From positions 1 to 54,941 of the forward strand of contig DATNQN010000007.1 in the NCBI GenBank assembly GCA_036703985.1: 54,941 nt of DNA, given 5' to 3'. Under the pieces are notes generated by a model, which was given only the letters and a program-made list of their open reading frames with translations, ran no database searches and was not told the origin of the DNA. Made by a program: the position numbers and the translations under genes. The DNA is from Leptolyngbyaceae cyanobacterium. GTDB taxonomy: Bacteria > Cyanobacteriota > Cyanobacteriia > Cyanobacteriales > Aerosakkonemataceae. How positions within the stretch are numbered: the first letter of the stretch is position 1; each line of letters begins with the position of its first letter. This document shows, one piece after another, positions 18,301-27,900 of this stretch.

Positions 18301-19252
18301 TCCCCGAGTAGACGTGACGTTGCGAATTTCTGGGTTTTTCCGAGATGCTTTCCCGAATTTAATTGATTTATTTGATGAAGCGGTTGCAGCAGTAGCCGCT
18401 TTGGATGAATCGCCAGAGGATAATCCTTTGGCGGCGCGAGTTAAGCAGGAAACGGAATTTTGGGTGGCGGCTGGTTTAAATGGGGAACAGGCAAAAATGC
18501 GATCGCGTTTTCGGATTTTTGGTTCTAAACCGGGTGCTTACGGTGCCGGTTTGCAAGGTTTAATTGAAGCGCAAAATTGGCAAAGCGACGAAGATTTAGC
18601 CCGTGCGTATATTAATTGGAGTTGTTATGCTTACAGCAGCGCCAATTCTGCTTCTTCAGGTTTACATGGGATTTCCGCACCAGAAGCATTTGAGCAACGT
18701 TTACAACAAATGCAAATAGTTTTACACAATCAAGATAACCGCGAACACGATTTACTTGATTCCGATGATTATTATCAGTTTCAAGGTGGTTTAACGGTAG
18801 CCGTGCGTGCTTTATCCGGTCAAAATCCGCAAACTTATTTTGGCGATAATTCTATTCCTGAAAACCCTAAAGTGAGAAAATTAAAATCGGAAATCGCCAG
18901 GGTTTATCGTTCCCGCGTGGTTAATCCAAAATGGATTGCTGGAGTAATGCGTCACGGTTACAAAGGTGCATTTGAAATGGCAGCAACAGTAGATTATTTG
19001 TTTGCTTACGATGCAACGGCGAATTGCGTCGAAGATTTCATGTATCGGGGCGTCGCTGAAGCATATTTATTCGATCCCGCCGTGCAGAAATTCATTCAGG
19101 AAAAGAACCCTTGGGCGTTGCGAGATATGGCAGAAAGGATGTTAGAAGCGTATCAGCGCGGTTTGTGGCAAGGAGTTGAACAAGCCACGGTGGATAAATT
19201 GCGATCGATCGTTCATCAAGCTGAAGCAGTCATTGAAGAAGTTAAAAAATAA
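15398..19252 (+). CDS. cobN: Cobaltochelatase subunit CobN
   Basis: A 1284-residue protein of the CobN/BchH chelatase family, with GTG start and a good ribosome-binding site (AGAGGA, eight bases upstream). It contains CobN-type segments: RVGLLFYRAHYLAGN, LANYPNRDGRLANGVGLDTP, VHVGKHGNLEWLPGK, RAEL near the middle, and SIWGTSTMRTGGDD toward the end. CobN is the large subunit that inserts cobalt into hydrogenobyrinate a,c-diamide in the aerobic B12 route. In cyanobacteria it may pair with ATPase subunits shared with magnesium chelatase; none are here. I looked for a cobalamin riboswitch in the 186 bases before the start and saw no B12 box. The length fits CobN and is slightly short for ChlH. 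Confidence 0.93.
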   Translation: MHRLAATPGGWNFQSEGVIFVEQTPAPLIFLTAADTDIQTLGAAVSKLPNGFFPLRVVNLLNLQQQLSIDTYAEGVLARAKVIIIRLLGGRSYWPYGLEVVKETVQKTGAALIVMPGDSNPDPDLISHSNISLTVVNQLWRYFTEGGIENFVSALKFVADICLGQNYNPPPPQVVPRVGLYLWGRGSGGAVFSHSSVPRVGLLFYRAHYLAGNTAPIDALCQALAERNLEPVPVFVSSVREPDLQAELLAYFQPKDDENIDILINTTSFSISTPRSLNTEAGTPERGDRETLAEVRPFSLDIPILQVIFSTSTQEEWESGFKGLSPRDMAMNVALPEVDGKIISRAISFKAVQSRHPLLETDVVGYEARCDRVQFVADLAANWVKLPRKPVPQRRIALILANYPNRDGRLANGVGLDTPASCVEILKALQQAGYQVEDIPTTGDILIDRLTAGVTNDPEGWELRQVRQVLPVREYEVYFNTLPLEVRQGIRDRWGSVEGDNRSSSFPIPGIQLGNIFVGIQPSRGYDLDPSLNYHAPDLEPTHSYLAFYYWVRQHFQADAIVHVGKHGNLEWLPGKSVALSQNCYPEIALGAMPHFYPFIVNDPGEGSQAKRRAQAVIIDHLTPPLTRAELYGAMQQLESLIDEYYEAESLDPSRLSAIAERINELIRQENLYQDLSLLLGQDLSENQSGKLTIEKQQFAEFLNRADGYLCELKEAQIRDGLHIFGQCPQGRQLRDLIVAIARHPGNHRLGLTRALAKDWGLDFDPLTADLSLPIDNSSLIDGKSCRTVGDAVEVLEEYAAQLVENILNDRHSQMTDDRGKMTNKELDWICDRLFPALQQTQQEINQLLRGLDGKFVPAGPSGAPTRGRPEVLPTGRNFYSVDIRAIPTETAWSVGRKAAEALIEQYTQENGEYPKTLGLSIWGTSTMRTGGDDLAQALALLGVQPIWDGFSRRVVDFEILSVSVLGRPRVDVTLRISGFFRDAFPNLIDLFDEAVAAVAALDESPEDNPLAARVKQETEFWVAAGLNGEQAKMRSRFRIFGSKPGAYGAGLQGLIEAQNWQSDEDLARAYINWSCYAYSSANSASSGLHGISAPEAFEQRLQQMQIVLHNQDNREHDLLDSDDYYQFQGGLTVAVRALSGQNPQTYFGDNSIPENPKVRKLKSEIARVYRSRVVNPKWIAGVMRHGYKGAFEMAATVDYLFAYDATANCVEDFMYRGVAEAYLFDPAVQKFIQEKNPWALRDMAERMLEAYQRGLWQGVEQATVDKLRSIVHQAEAVIEEVKK

Positions 19253-19278
19253 GTAAACTCACATCTTGAACTTGGACT

Positions 19279-19345
19279 AAAAACCGGGTTTCTTGTAAAT
19301 AGCTAAACCTAAAAGCTTAGCTTTTCGTAAAGAAACCCAGTTTTT
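19279..19345 (+). terminator. Nested hairpin after cobN (AAACCGGGTTTCTT-type element)
   Basis: Outer arms AAAAACCGGGTTTCTT (19279-19294) and AAGAAACCCAGTTTTT (19330-19345) pair over 16 positions with one mismatch. Inside is a second perfect hairpin, AAAAGCT-T-AGCTTTT (19311-19325). The right arm ends in five T. It lies 27 bases after the cobN stop, so it can serve as a terminator. A related half-element, AGAAACCCGGTTTCT, occurs at 24839-24853, which marks this as a dispersed cyanobacterial repeat. Confidence 0.65.
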
Positions 19346-19397
19346 CAGGTCTGATCGAGAATGGTGCAAGATATGAGTAGAGAATTTTAATAAAGCA

Positions 19398-20228
19398 CTA
19401 GCTATAATTTTTATCGAGCGTTAACCATGAATTTTGCAAAAAATAATTAGTTTCTTCAAATAATAGAGGTTTGCTAAACAAATAGCCTTGCATTTGTTCG
19501 CAGTTTAGGGTTTGCAATAATTTTTTTTGGGCTTCTGTCTTTACTCCTTGAGCAATCACGTTAATATTCAGCCCTTTTGCTAAAATAATAATAGCATTAA
19601 TTATGCCGAAATCTTTAGAATTTGGCATTACTTCATTAATAAATGTTTGATCGATTTTAATATTTGCGATCGGAAAAGTTTTGAGATGGCTAAACGAAGA
19701 ATAACCAGTACCAAAATTATCTATAGATAAGTTCACTCCCATTTGATGCAACTTTTCCAGTATTAATGGATTATTTTCTATGTTATGCACCATGAGCCTT
19801 TCACAGATTTCCAATTGTAAAAACTGGGGTGACAAGCCTGTTTGTAACAAAATATGCTTCAAATTTTCTAAAAAATTAGGTTGCTGAAATTGCTTTTCAA
19901 AAATATTTACTGCCACTTTTAAATGCGAAAATCCCGCATCATGCCAAACTTTACATTGAGCGCAAGCAGTTTTTAATACCCATTCATTAATGGGTGTAAT
20001 TAGCCCTGTTTCTTCTGCAAGCGGTATAAATTTGTGAGCGGGAAGTAAACCAAATTGGGGATGTTTCCAATATACCAAAGCTTCCATCCCGATAATTTCT
20101 TCGGTAGTAGTATTTAATTGTGGTTGGTAATAAATTACAGGATTACCTAACTTGAGTGTATGAAGTAGAGCAGTTCGATCGGGAAAACTGTCTGTATCTT
20201 TAACTTCATTTAAGATAAAATCTAACAT
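19398..20228 (-). CDS. Degenerate stand-alone EAL-domain protein
   Basis: A 276-residue protein that is almost only an EAL domain (about 23-265). The family hydrolyses cyclic di-GMP. The EAL signature (Glu49 in MEALVYW), Asn108, Glu140 and Lys191 are kept. Other catalytic positions are changed: the DDFGTG loop reads DNFGTG (Asn171), and the EGVET motif reads QGVKT (Gln227, Lys230). By comparison with the canonical copy at 24935-27958, this protein should bind poorly or not cleave, and may be a c-di-GMP receptor or a protein-binding scaffold. It has a good ribosome-binding site (AAGGAGA) and no receiver, PAS or membrane part. Its 3' end faces cobN. Confidence 0.92.
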   Translation of the reverse strand: MLDFILNEVKDTDSFPDRTALLHTLKLGNPVIYYQPQLNTTTEEIIGMEALVYWKHPQFGLLPAHKFIPLAEETGLITPINEWVLKTACAQCKVWHDAGFSHLKVAVNIFEKQFQQPNFLENLKHILLQTGLSPQFLQLEICERLMVHNIENNPLILEKLHQMGVNLSIDNFGTGYSSFSHLKTFPIANIKIDQTFINEVMPNSKDFGIINAIIILAKGLNINVIAQGVKTEAQKKLLQTLNCEQMQGYLFSKPLLFEETNYFLQNSWLTLDKNYS

Positions 20229-20477
20229 TCTATTTGTCTCCTTAGAAAATACGTCAAACTCTAGATTAAGTTATATATGAACAAAAATTTACTTTCCATA
20301 CAGAGCCATTATATTGGCTGATTTATGGTTTAAGATTGCACTATTCCTAGTGATAAGATAATTATTGATGATAATTAATATAGGTATTTCTCATGGCACC
20401 AAAATTATTAATTCATCAAGTGTATATGCGTTTTAGCTACTAAAGAAGCTAAAATCTGCACGGGAAGAGATTTGTCC

Positions 20478-20708
20478 TTAAAAAAACTGATTTTCCGTAG
20501 TAGCCACGCAAGCAACAACTTCTACCCATCCTCTCCTGACAGCGTGTAACAATCGCCGAACAGAGCGATAATCTTCTTCATTAAGCACGCCTTCTTGCAA
20601 ATTAGCCATTAATTTGCAATATTCAATGAAACTAATTTTGCCAGACTTGCTAACTTTGGCGAATAATTCGGATAGGGAGTAAGAAAATAAACTAAGTTGA
20701 GCTTGCAT
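20478..20708 (-). CDS. Small conserved cyanobacterial protein, function unknown
   Basis: A 76-residue acidic/hydrophobic helical protein. The core, LSELFAKVSKSGKISFIEY, then GVLNEEDYRSVRRLLHAVRRG, resembles a family of 60-80-residue cyanobacterial proteins often found beside signalling genes; I know no function for it. The coding strand has only a weak ribosome-binding site (TAGGGA). It lies 249 bases upstream of the degenerate EAL gene on the same strand; that gap is AT-rich and shows no gene. Confidence 0.65.
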   Translation of the reverse strand: MQAQLSLFSYSLSELFAKVSKSGKISFIEYCKLMANLQEGVLNEEDYRSVRRLLHAVRRGWVEVVACVATTENQFF

Positions 20709-20909
20709 ATTAAGATAGATTCCCTAAATGTAGATGAACTTTTAGTTACCAGAGTCACAATTTAAAACTCTAGTATCTCCAAGTTAGGGGAAAAAAGTAA
20801 AAAACTGGTGAAGATGAAACTTTAAGAAAAAATTAACTCCCTGTCTTCTTCTCTTTACAGGAGTGGAAAGCTGACTTGAGAACTCACAATTTTATATTTT
20901 TTATGTACT

Positions 20910-21029
20910 GGATTCGGTATAAATTAATAACTCAAGTTGCTACAGCACTTTTGAGATGTATGAGGTACAAAGTGATGCCTAAAACCCTTGTGAAGTTAGC
21001 TTCTACTGTACCTCATAAACCCCGAATCC
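20910..21029. other. Long palindromic element, possible structured RNA or MITE remnant
   Basis: Two nested pairs of perfect inverted arms are separated by moderate loops: GGATTCGG (20910-20917) with CCGAATCC (21022-21029), and ATGAGGTACA (20960-20969) with TGTACCTCAT (21007-21016). A weaker third pair, AACCCTTGT near 20984 and ACAAGGGGTT near 21049, overlaps the 3' side. The 360 bases between the small gene and the histidine kinase stop contain no convincing gene; a 70-codon open frame on the plus strand simply runs through the palindrome. Confidence 0.6.
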
Positions 21030-21068
21030 GCTGTAATTACTGGAGTAACAAGGGGTTAGTAACGGTAG

Positions 21069-24000
21069 TTAGGCTAAATCGATCGTAGTTACTGGTTGCT
21101 TTATTTGACAAATCGGTATCTTAATCCAAAATTCCGTTCCTTTCCCCGGTTCTGATATACACCAAAGCCACCCTCGATGTTTTTCTACGATAATTTTATA
21201 GCTAATAGAAAGCCCTAAGCCAGTACCTTTACCGACGGGTTTTGTTGTAAAAAACGGATCGAATAGTTTGTGGTGTACTTCATCAGTCATACCTGTTCCA
21301 TTGTCAGCGATTCTGACGATCGCGTAATCATTATTTGCCATTTCCGTGCGAATTGCAATCCGCATCGGTTCATTTTCATCATGCTTGCGGTCAGAAGATT
21401 TCAAAGCATCGTTCGCGCAGCGCGATTCCAAAGAGTCAATGGCATTACTCAGGATATTCATAAAAACTTGATTTAGTTGTCCGGGATAGCATTCCACTTT
21501 GGGCAAATTTCCGTAATCTCTTACTACCTCAATATCCCGTTTCAAACGATGATTTAAAAGAATTAATGTGCTATCAATACCCTCATGCAAATCAACTACT
21601 TTTACTTCTGCTTCTTCAATGCGTGAGAAGTTACGGAGAGTAAGGACGATTTCCCGCACTCTTTGCGCTCCCGTATTCATAGAATTAAGAATTTTGATAA
21701 AGTCTGATTTGAGAAAATCCAAGTCTATTTCTTCTTCAAATTCAGTAATTTCTGTCGGGCAGTCTTGATAGTTAGTGCGATACAAATCAATTAACTTGAG
21801 AATATCTTCAGTGTAGTTGGTAATATGGGGAATATTGCCATAAATAAAATTAATTGGGTTATTAATTTCGTGGGCAACTCCCGCTACCATCTGCCCCAAA
21901 CTAGACATTTTTTCACTTTGGATCAGTTGAGATTGGGTTTTGTAAAGTTCCTCTAAAGTATGGGTCAGGCGTTTGGCTTGGGCTTGGGCTTCCAAAGCTT
22001 GTTCTTGAGTGCGTTTGTATAGTTGGGCTTGAGTAATTGCGATCGCCAACTGATCGGATACGGCTTTGACTAAAGCTACTTCTTCTGCTTGCCAATAACG
22101 AGGCGAACAATGTTCTAAACACAACACGCCAATTAAATTGGAAAGGGGTAATTGTTCTTTAGGGGTTTCTTGAGATGCTTGCTCTCCAGAAGGGTGAACG
22201 ATCGGTAAATCTAATCGCGACTGCACGTAAAAATTTTCTAGAAAATCCAGCCATAATTCTTGCAGTCTTTCATCAGAGCAAGCGGTAGAAGCTACTAAAG
22301 GTTGCTGACTGCTAATTGACTTAAAATATGCGGGAAGCTCGGCGACGGCAATCGCGTTAATAGGAGGAATATCTGATTCTTGAAAAGTCCTATGCTGACA
22401 AATTAATTGGCTGAAATCTTCGTTAAATAACCAAATGGAAACTCGATCGACTTCTAATGCTTCTGAAAGACCTTGGCAAATTTGTTTAGTTAATTGATTT
22501 AAATCCAAATTACTATGTAAAGATGCGGTTAATTGGTTGAGTAAAGTTTCCCTTTCTGCTCTTCTATGAGTTTCTGCATATAAGTGTTCTCGCTCTTGTT
22601 GGAGGCGATAACGTTCGGTTTCGTCACGGGCAATTCCAATCACTCCGATCACTTGATTGCGATCGTCTCTGAGTGGCATCTTCAAGCTATTAAAACAGAA
22701 AAAATTCTCTTGGGGGTCTTGCACCCAATCGTTTTCATTCCGTACCATTTTGCCCGTGTTGATTACTTGTAAATCATCGGCACGTTTACCGCGAATATTT
22801 AGTTCCGCACAACCTTCGATTAATTCGGTTGGGAAGAAGTCATAATCGGTTAAACCGAGAAAATCTTCCGGTTGACGCCCCATAGTTTTGGCAAAACCTT
22901 GATTAACTAATACGTAACGTAACTGACGGTCTTTGACAAATATCCAGTCGGGAGTACTGTCGATTATGGTGCGTAAAAATAGATCGGATTGTTGGAGCCT
23001 TTCGGCTTGGGAAGCTGCTAGATCGGCTTGTTGTTGAAGTTGAGCGTAAAATTGCTGATGGGCGATCGCGATCGCCAAACAGCTAGCTACTGCTTTGATG
23101 GCAGTAATTTCATGGGTTTTCCATTCGTAAGGTTGTTGTTTAATAGCCGATAAATGGCCTGACAATCTTTCTTGATATATAATTGGGCTGTGAAGAAAAG
23201 CCCCTATTTGCTGTTGCCAAAAATAAGTTCTGGCTTGATTTGGTAGTTCCGAGGTTTGGGTATTGCCGATCGCGCTAACGCCGGGATTCAAAAATTTTTG
23301 CAGATAAGCAGAACCAAAATTTTCTAAATTGATTTCCGTACCAATATCCAAGTGGCTGTAAACAGAAACGGGAATTGGCGGATTTATAGGTGAATTTTTA
23401 TCGCTTTTTCCCACTTCAGCTTCTCTGATTTTTCGATGCGCGATCCGCAGAGTTTTGGGGTCATATTCTAATGGCAGTGAAAAGACGATCGCATCAGCAC
23501 CTGTTAGCTGCAATAGTTCTTCTAAAGCAAGATTAATCGTCGTTTCAATATCGAGAGAAGTCCGAATTCTTTCTTGTAAGCGATGCAATACTTGCTCTCT
23601 TTTTCCTCGTTGCATTTGAGCGCTAAATAAGCGAGCGTGGGTAATCGCGATCGCGGCTTGTTCGGCTACCATTCCAGCTAAATTTATTTCTTCCGATGTC
23701 CAAAAGCGACAAGAAATATTCAGAGCTACGTAAGCAAGTCCTAATAGTTGACTTTGAAAAACTATCGGTATCATCAACGCCGAATTTATCCCAGATGCTT
23801 GCAGTACGGATAACTCTTGTTCCGGCAATTGCGCTTTCGTTAAATCGGAAATCATCCAAGGAGAATGGGGAAAATTCCATCTAATATTTCTTTCGTTAGG
23901 AGTACCTAAGCGGAGGGTAAGCCCCTGAATCATAACCGTCGATTGTCCTTGAACTAACTCGCTTTGATGATGGGCAGCCGCTACGGAAAGGGTCTGGTTT

Positions 24001-24467
24001 TCTAAGTTATAAAGAATCAAACCAGCACAGTCTCCTTCTAAAGCGCGACACAGTTGTTGCGCGATCGCTTGACATACCTGCGCCTCATCCAAAGAATGGC
24101 GAATTCGGTTGGTAATTTGATACAACAGGAAGTCTTTATCTAAAACACGGCTGTGATTTTGCTTAACTTCTGCTTCTCCCTGGCTGCTCTCCATACAGCT
24201 ACTCTGCACGCTCCGCATGGGGGGCCAATGCTTGTATAATCTGTGATGTAACTTAGTAATATTTGCTACATCATTGCGTCCCAGAAATTCAATGCAGTCC
24301 AGCCAACCAGATTTCCAAGCTAGGTGGAATTCCTCCGATGGTTGAGATTGGTTGGACTCTGCTACGGAACGGGATTTCTGCTTAGCGATCGCTATTTGAC
24401 GCCATCGCCATTCCGCGATCGCATTGGCAACGCTTTGAAGATGAGAAGCAGAAAAATCAATCACCAT
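21069..24467 (-). CDS. Multi-GAF/PAS sensor histidine kinase, soluble
   Basis: Start chosen at the ATG at 24467 because GGGAGGT lies just upstream; a GTG eight codons earlier lacks such a site. The product is 1132 residues: an unassigned N-terminus (1-110), GAF 1 (about 115-285), GAF 2 (about 295-475), PAS with PAC (about 490-620), GAF 3 (about 635-815), a coiled coil, then a kinase core with His866 (GVAHEINNPINFIYGN), N box NILSNAIDSLE, IADNGTGM and GKGTGLGLSI. No transmembrane helix is seen and no response regulator is adjacent, so its partner is unknown. The kinase core is closely related to those at 31516-34362 and 34737-36299. Confidence 0.92.
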   Translation of the reverse strand: MVIDFSASHLQSVANAIAEWRWRQIAIAKQKSRSVAESNQSQPSEEFHLAWKSGWLDCIEFLGRNDVANITKLHHRLYKHWPPMRSVQSSCMESSQGEAEVKQNHSRVLDKDFLLYQITNRIRHSLDEAQVCQAIAQQLCRALEGDCAGLILYNLENQTLSVAAAHHQSELVQGQSTVMIQGLTLRLGTPNERNIRWNFPHSPWMISDLTKAQLPEQELSVLQASGINSALMIPIVFQSQLLGLAYVALNISCRFWTSEEINLAGMVAEQAAIAITHARLFSAQMQRGKREQVLHRLQERIRTSLDIETTINLALEELLQLTGADAIVFSLPLEYDPKTLRIAHRKIREAEVGKSDKNSPINPPIPVSVYSHLDIGTEINLENFGSAYLQKFLNPGVSAIGNTQTSELPNQARTYFWQQQIGAFLHSPIIYQERLSGHLSAIKQQPYEWKTHEITAIKAVASCLAIAIAHQQFYAQLQQQADLAASQAERLQQSDLFLRTIIDSTPDWIFVKDRQLRYVLVNQGFAKTMGRQPEDFLGLTDYDFFPTELIEGCAELNIRGKRADDLQVINTGKMVRNENDWVQDPQENFFCFNSLKMPLRDDRNQVIGVIGIARDETERYRLQQEREHLYAETHRRAERETLLNQLTASLHSNLDLNQLTKQICQGLSEALEVDRVSIWLFNEDFSQLICQHRTFQESDIPPINAIAVAELPAYFKSISSQQPLVASTACSDERLQELWLDFLENFYVQSRLDLPIVHPSGEQASQETPKEQLPLSNLIGVLCLEHCSPRYWQAEEVALVKAVSDQLAIAITQAQLYKRTQEQALEAQAQAKRLTHTLEELYKTQSQLIQSEKMSSLGQMVAGVAHEINNPINFIYGNIPHITNYTEDILKLIDLYRTNYQDCPTEITEFEEEIDLDFLKSDFIKILNSMNTGAQRVREIVLTLRNFSRIEEAEVKVVDLHEGIDSTLILLNHRLKRDIEVVRDYGNLPKVECYPGQLNQVFMNILSNAIDSLESRCANDALKSSDRKHDENEPMRIAIRTEMANNDYAIVRIADNGTGMTDEVHHKLFDPFFTTKPVGKGTGLGLSISYKIIVEKHRGWLWCISEPGKGTEFWIKIPICQIKQPVTTIDLA

Positions 24468-24542
24468 TGGTAACCTCCCGGTGGCTAGCACTCGGCTATA
24501 CTTAGCTTGCCCATTACAGAAGGTTAATTCTTCAAACTTTAT

Positions 24543-24583
24543 TAAACATTACAAAATATCTCTTTGATACTTTGTAATGTTTA
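24543..24583. promoter_or_regulatory. Perfect inverted repeat upstream of the multi-GAF kinase
   Basis: TAAACATTACAAA (24543-24555) and TTTGTAATGTTTA (24571-24583) are perfect 13-base inverted arms with a 15-base spacer. The element lies 76 bases before the chosen start of the minus-strand kinase gene, where it could be a regulator-binding site or a leader hairpin. Confidence 0.5.
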
Positions 24584-24934
24584 TTTTATGATTCTTAACT
24601 TTTAATATTTTGGGTAATAATTCCTATTTTAATTTTGACCGTTTAAAGCTAAAGTAAGCTCTCTCTTTAGAAGATTCTAAATTACTGATTTAATATTCAG
24701 GCTAATGGGGAGATGGGGGATGGGGAGAGGGATTTAGGGTTTTTGCCTAGCACCAGCAATATACAATTTAAATGCGATGCAAGCTTAGTAAAAGCGAAAC
24801 GTATCAGTTACGGCGCTTTCTAAGTAGATGTAATATAGAGAAACCCGGTTTCTATTCTGTATTCCAGGTAACTGAAATCTGCTGTGAATGCAACTATTAC
24901 GCAAACAAAAAAATTAGCTAACCGAACTGATTAG
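24584..24934. other. Gene-free gap with G-rich repeat and palindrome
   Basis: No gene seen. It holds a GGGGAGATGG-type tandem run at about 24704-24731 and the palindrome AGAAACCCGGTTTCT at 24839-24853, which is related to the hairpin after cobN. The rest is AT-rich. Confidence 0.6.
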
Positions 24935-27900
24935 TTACCCTTTATGGCAACTTAAAGTACAACAATTGCATCCATTGTTTATAATATTTTCCAAGCATTG
25001 TTGCAGAAATCGAGTAGCATCCTCAGATGATAAAGGCCGACTAAATAAATAACCCTGCATATATTCGCATTGTAAGCTTAACAGGATATTTTTTTGCTCC
25101 TCAGTTTCTACTCCTTCTGCCACCATTTCTAAATTTAACTCTTTACCGAGAGCCGCGATCGCGTTAATAATCGCTGCATCATTCGGATCGGTAGTTAAAT
25201 CCCGCACAAAAGACTGATCGATTTTTAATTTGTGCAACGGAAACTTTTTCAAATAACTAAGAGAAGAATATCCCGTACCAAAATCATCCATCGAAATTAG
25301 CACGCCCATATTATGTAAACTTCTTAAAATTTCCCTACTAAATTCCACATCTTGCATGGCCACGCTTTCAGTAATTTCTAATTCTAGAAAATGCGGTTCC
25401 AGCCCCGTTTCAGCCAAAATTCGCTCTACCATTTCCAATAAATTTGGTTGCTGGAACTGACGCGCAGAAAGATTAACCGCGATCGTTAAAGGCGTTAAAC
25501 CAGCATCTTGCCAAGCCTTTGTTTGAGCGCAAGCAGTCCGCAGTACCCATTCACCGATCGGTACGATCAACCCATTTTCTTCAGCTAGCGGGATAAATTT
25601 AGCAGGAGAAATCAGCCCTAATTCAGAATGCCTCCAACGCACCAATGCTTCCATTTGGGTAATTTTTCCAGTCGTGGTACTAACCTGAGGTTGGTAATGA
25701 ACGACAAACTCTCCTTTTTCTAAAGCCTGATGCAATTCATTCTCCAAGGTCAACAACTCGCTAGCTTGCGAATTCATAGTTTCTCGATAAAACTGATAGT
25801 TATGACGACCTTCTTCTTTAGCACGGTACAAAGCAACGTCCGCATTTCTTAACAGCGTTTCTGCATCTTCACCGTCCTGAGGATAGCAAGCAATTCCAAT
25901 GCTGCCACTAATATGAAGATGGCGATCGCCCATATCAATAGGTTGTTTAAGAGTAGAAAGAATTCTTTGAGCAATTCTTTCCGCATCTTCCGCACAGCGA
26001 ATTTGAGGTAATAAAAGGGTAAATTCATCGCCTCCCCAACGAGCAACCGTGTCATGTTGCCACAAACAACCTGTTAGCCTTTCCGCTACTACTTGCAACA
26101 GTTGATCGCCAAAAGCATGACCTAATGTATCGTTAATAGTTTTAAATCGATCTAAATCTAAAAACATTACCGCCAGCATTCCTTGATTTTCATACGCTTC
26201 CGTTAGCGCATGAGACAACCTCTCATTAAATAAGATGCGGTTGGGTAAATCAGTTAAAAGATCGTGCAAAGCTTGATAGCGAATTGTATTTTCTGCCATC
26301 TGGCGTTCGGTGATATCTCTAAAAATCCAAACGCGACCAACAATTTCTTCTCCTATCCGTTGAGGCTGGCAGTAGCGCTCGAATATTCTGCCATCTTTAA
26401 ATTCTAAAATATCACAATATTCCGCATCTGCTTGGGCATTGATTTCCTCAATCCTCGCCATAAAATCATCGGGATTTTTAATTTGATCCACCAAAAAGTA
26501 AAGTGCTGTTTCCCTATTTAAAGTAGCAGCTATATTTTTGGGGATATGCCACATCTGAATAAATTTTTGATTATAGCTGGTGATTGAACCATTCCTATCG
26601 ATCACTAAAATACCATCAACAGTTGCTTCTAAAGTTGCATTCTGAAGAGAAAGTAAACTCTCTAGTTCTTGTTCTGCTCGTTTCCGTTCTGCTACTTCGC
26701 TCTGCAATGTACTTAAAGTTTTTCTTAATTCAAAAGTCCGTTCTTGAATCAAAAATTCTAATTTAGTATTAAGTTCCCTAATTTTTTGCTCAGCCTGTTT
26801 GGATTCGCTAATATCACGACCAATAGTAGAAAAACAATCTATCTTGCCATCTTTACTTTTATGGGCAATAATTAACTGCTCGATCGGAACTTCTTGTCCA
26901 TCAGAATTAAAAATAGCAATTTCTCCACTCCATACCCCATTGGATATAGCCGATGGAATTCCTTCTTCTAAAATGATTTTTTTAGCCCATTGGGGGTAAA
27001 AATTGGTACTCGCCAAGTTTGAGATATCTTCTTGTATATCTATCCCTAAAAAACGGCGTCCTGCCTGATTAATGTATAACGTGCGCCTTTGTCGATCGGC
27101 AGTTCCAACAAAGTCAGTTGTTGCGTCTAAAATAGTCGCTAAGCGGCTGAATCCTTCTTCTGCTTGTCTGCGTTCTTCTGCTAGGCAAATTGCGGTGGCA
27201 GCTACACGCAAAAAATCTACTTCCGATCTTTGCCAATAATGTTTTTCTTCATCATGCTCCAAACCGATAAATCCAAATAAATTTCCTTTAACTATAATTG
27301 GTAATACCAGAATCGAAAGGATACCTCTTGCTTCTAAAACAGCACGTTCTGAAGCAGGAAAGTCTGATGACATTCCAACTACGATCTCGTTTTGTTGTAA
27401 CAAATTTTTCCAGCGAGAAAAGAAAATTTCGTTAAAAATGTTTGGCAATTCCAAATTATTATTTTGTCTATTAAATTCATTATTACGCCATTCTACAAGT
27501 TTATCTATTATTAATTGGCTGATTTCATTTCGAGCGACTTTAAAGATGTAAACTCGGCTGGAGTTGGATATTTCACCAAGTATCCGCAGTATTTTTGAGT
27601 AGCAATTAAGCTCATCATTTAAAGTTAATAAAAATTTTTGAATTTGTACTAAAGCAGATAAATAATTGTCCCGTTTTAAGGAAGATGACTCTTCTGAGTC
27701 CTTAGCTATTTCTATTATTTTTTCAACTTTTCGTAAAATTTTTTGTAATTTTTGGCGTTGGTAGATGGCAGTATTCTTTGTTTTATTTAAAAAGTCAGCA
27801 AAAAAGACTATCTTTGATAAGAATGTTAATAATTTTATCCAGATATTTAATAAAATTATAGTAATTAATAATAGAAAATTATTGACGAAATATTCTTGTA

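Noticed and set aside
15398-19252. Magnesium chelatase subunit ChlH
   Set aside because: ChlH is a relative, but the N-terminal YLAGN segment, the length and the LANYPNRDGR motif fit CobN better.
20876-21088. Open frame of 70 codons on the plus strand
   Set aside because: It runs through the palindromic element, has no ribosome-binding site and no recognisable protein pattern.
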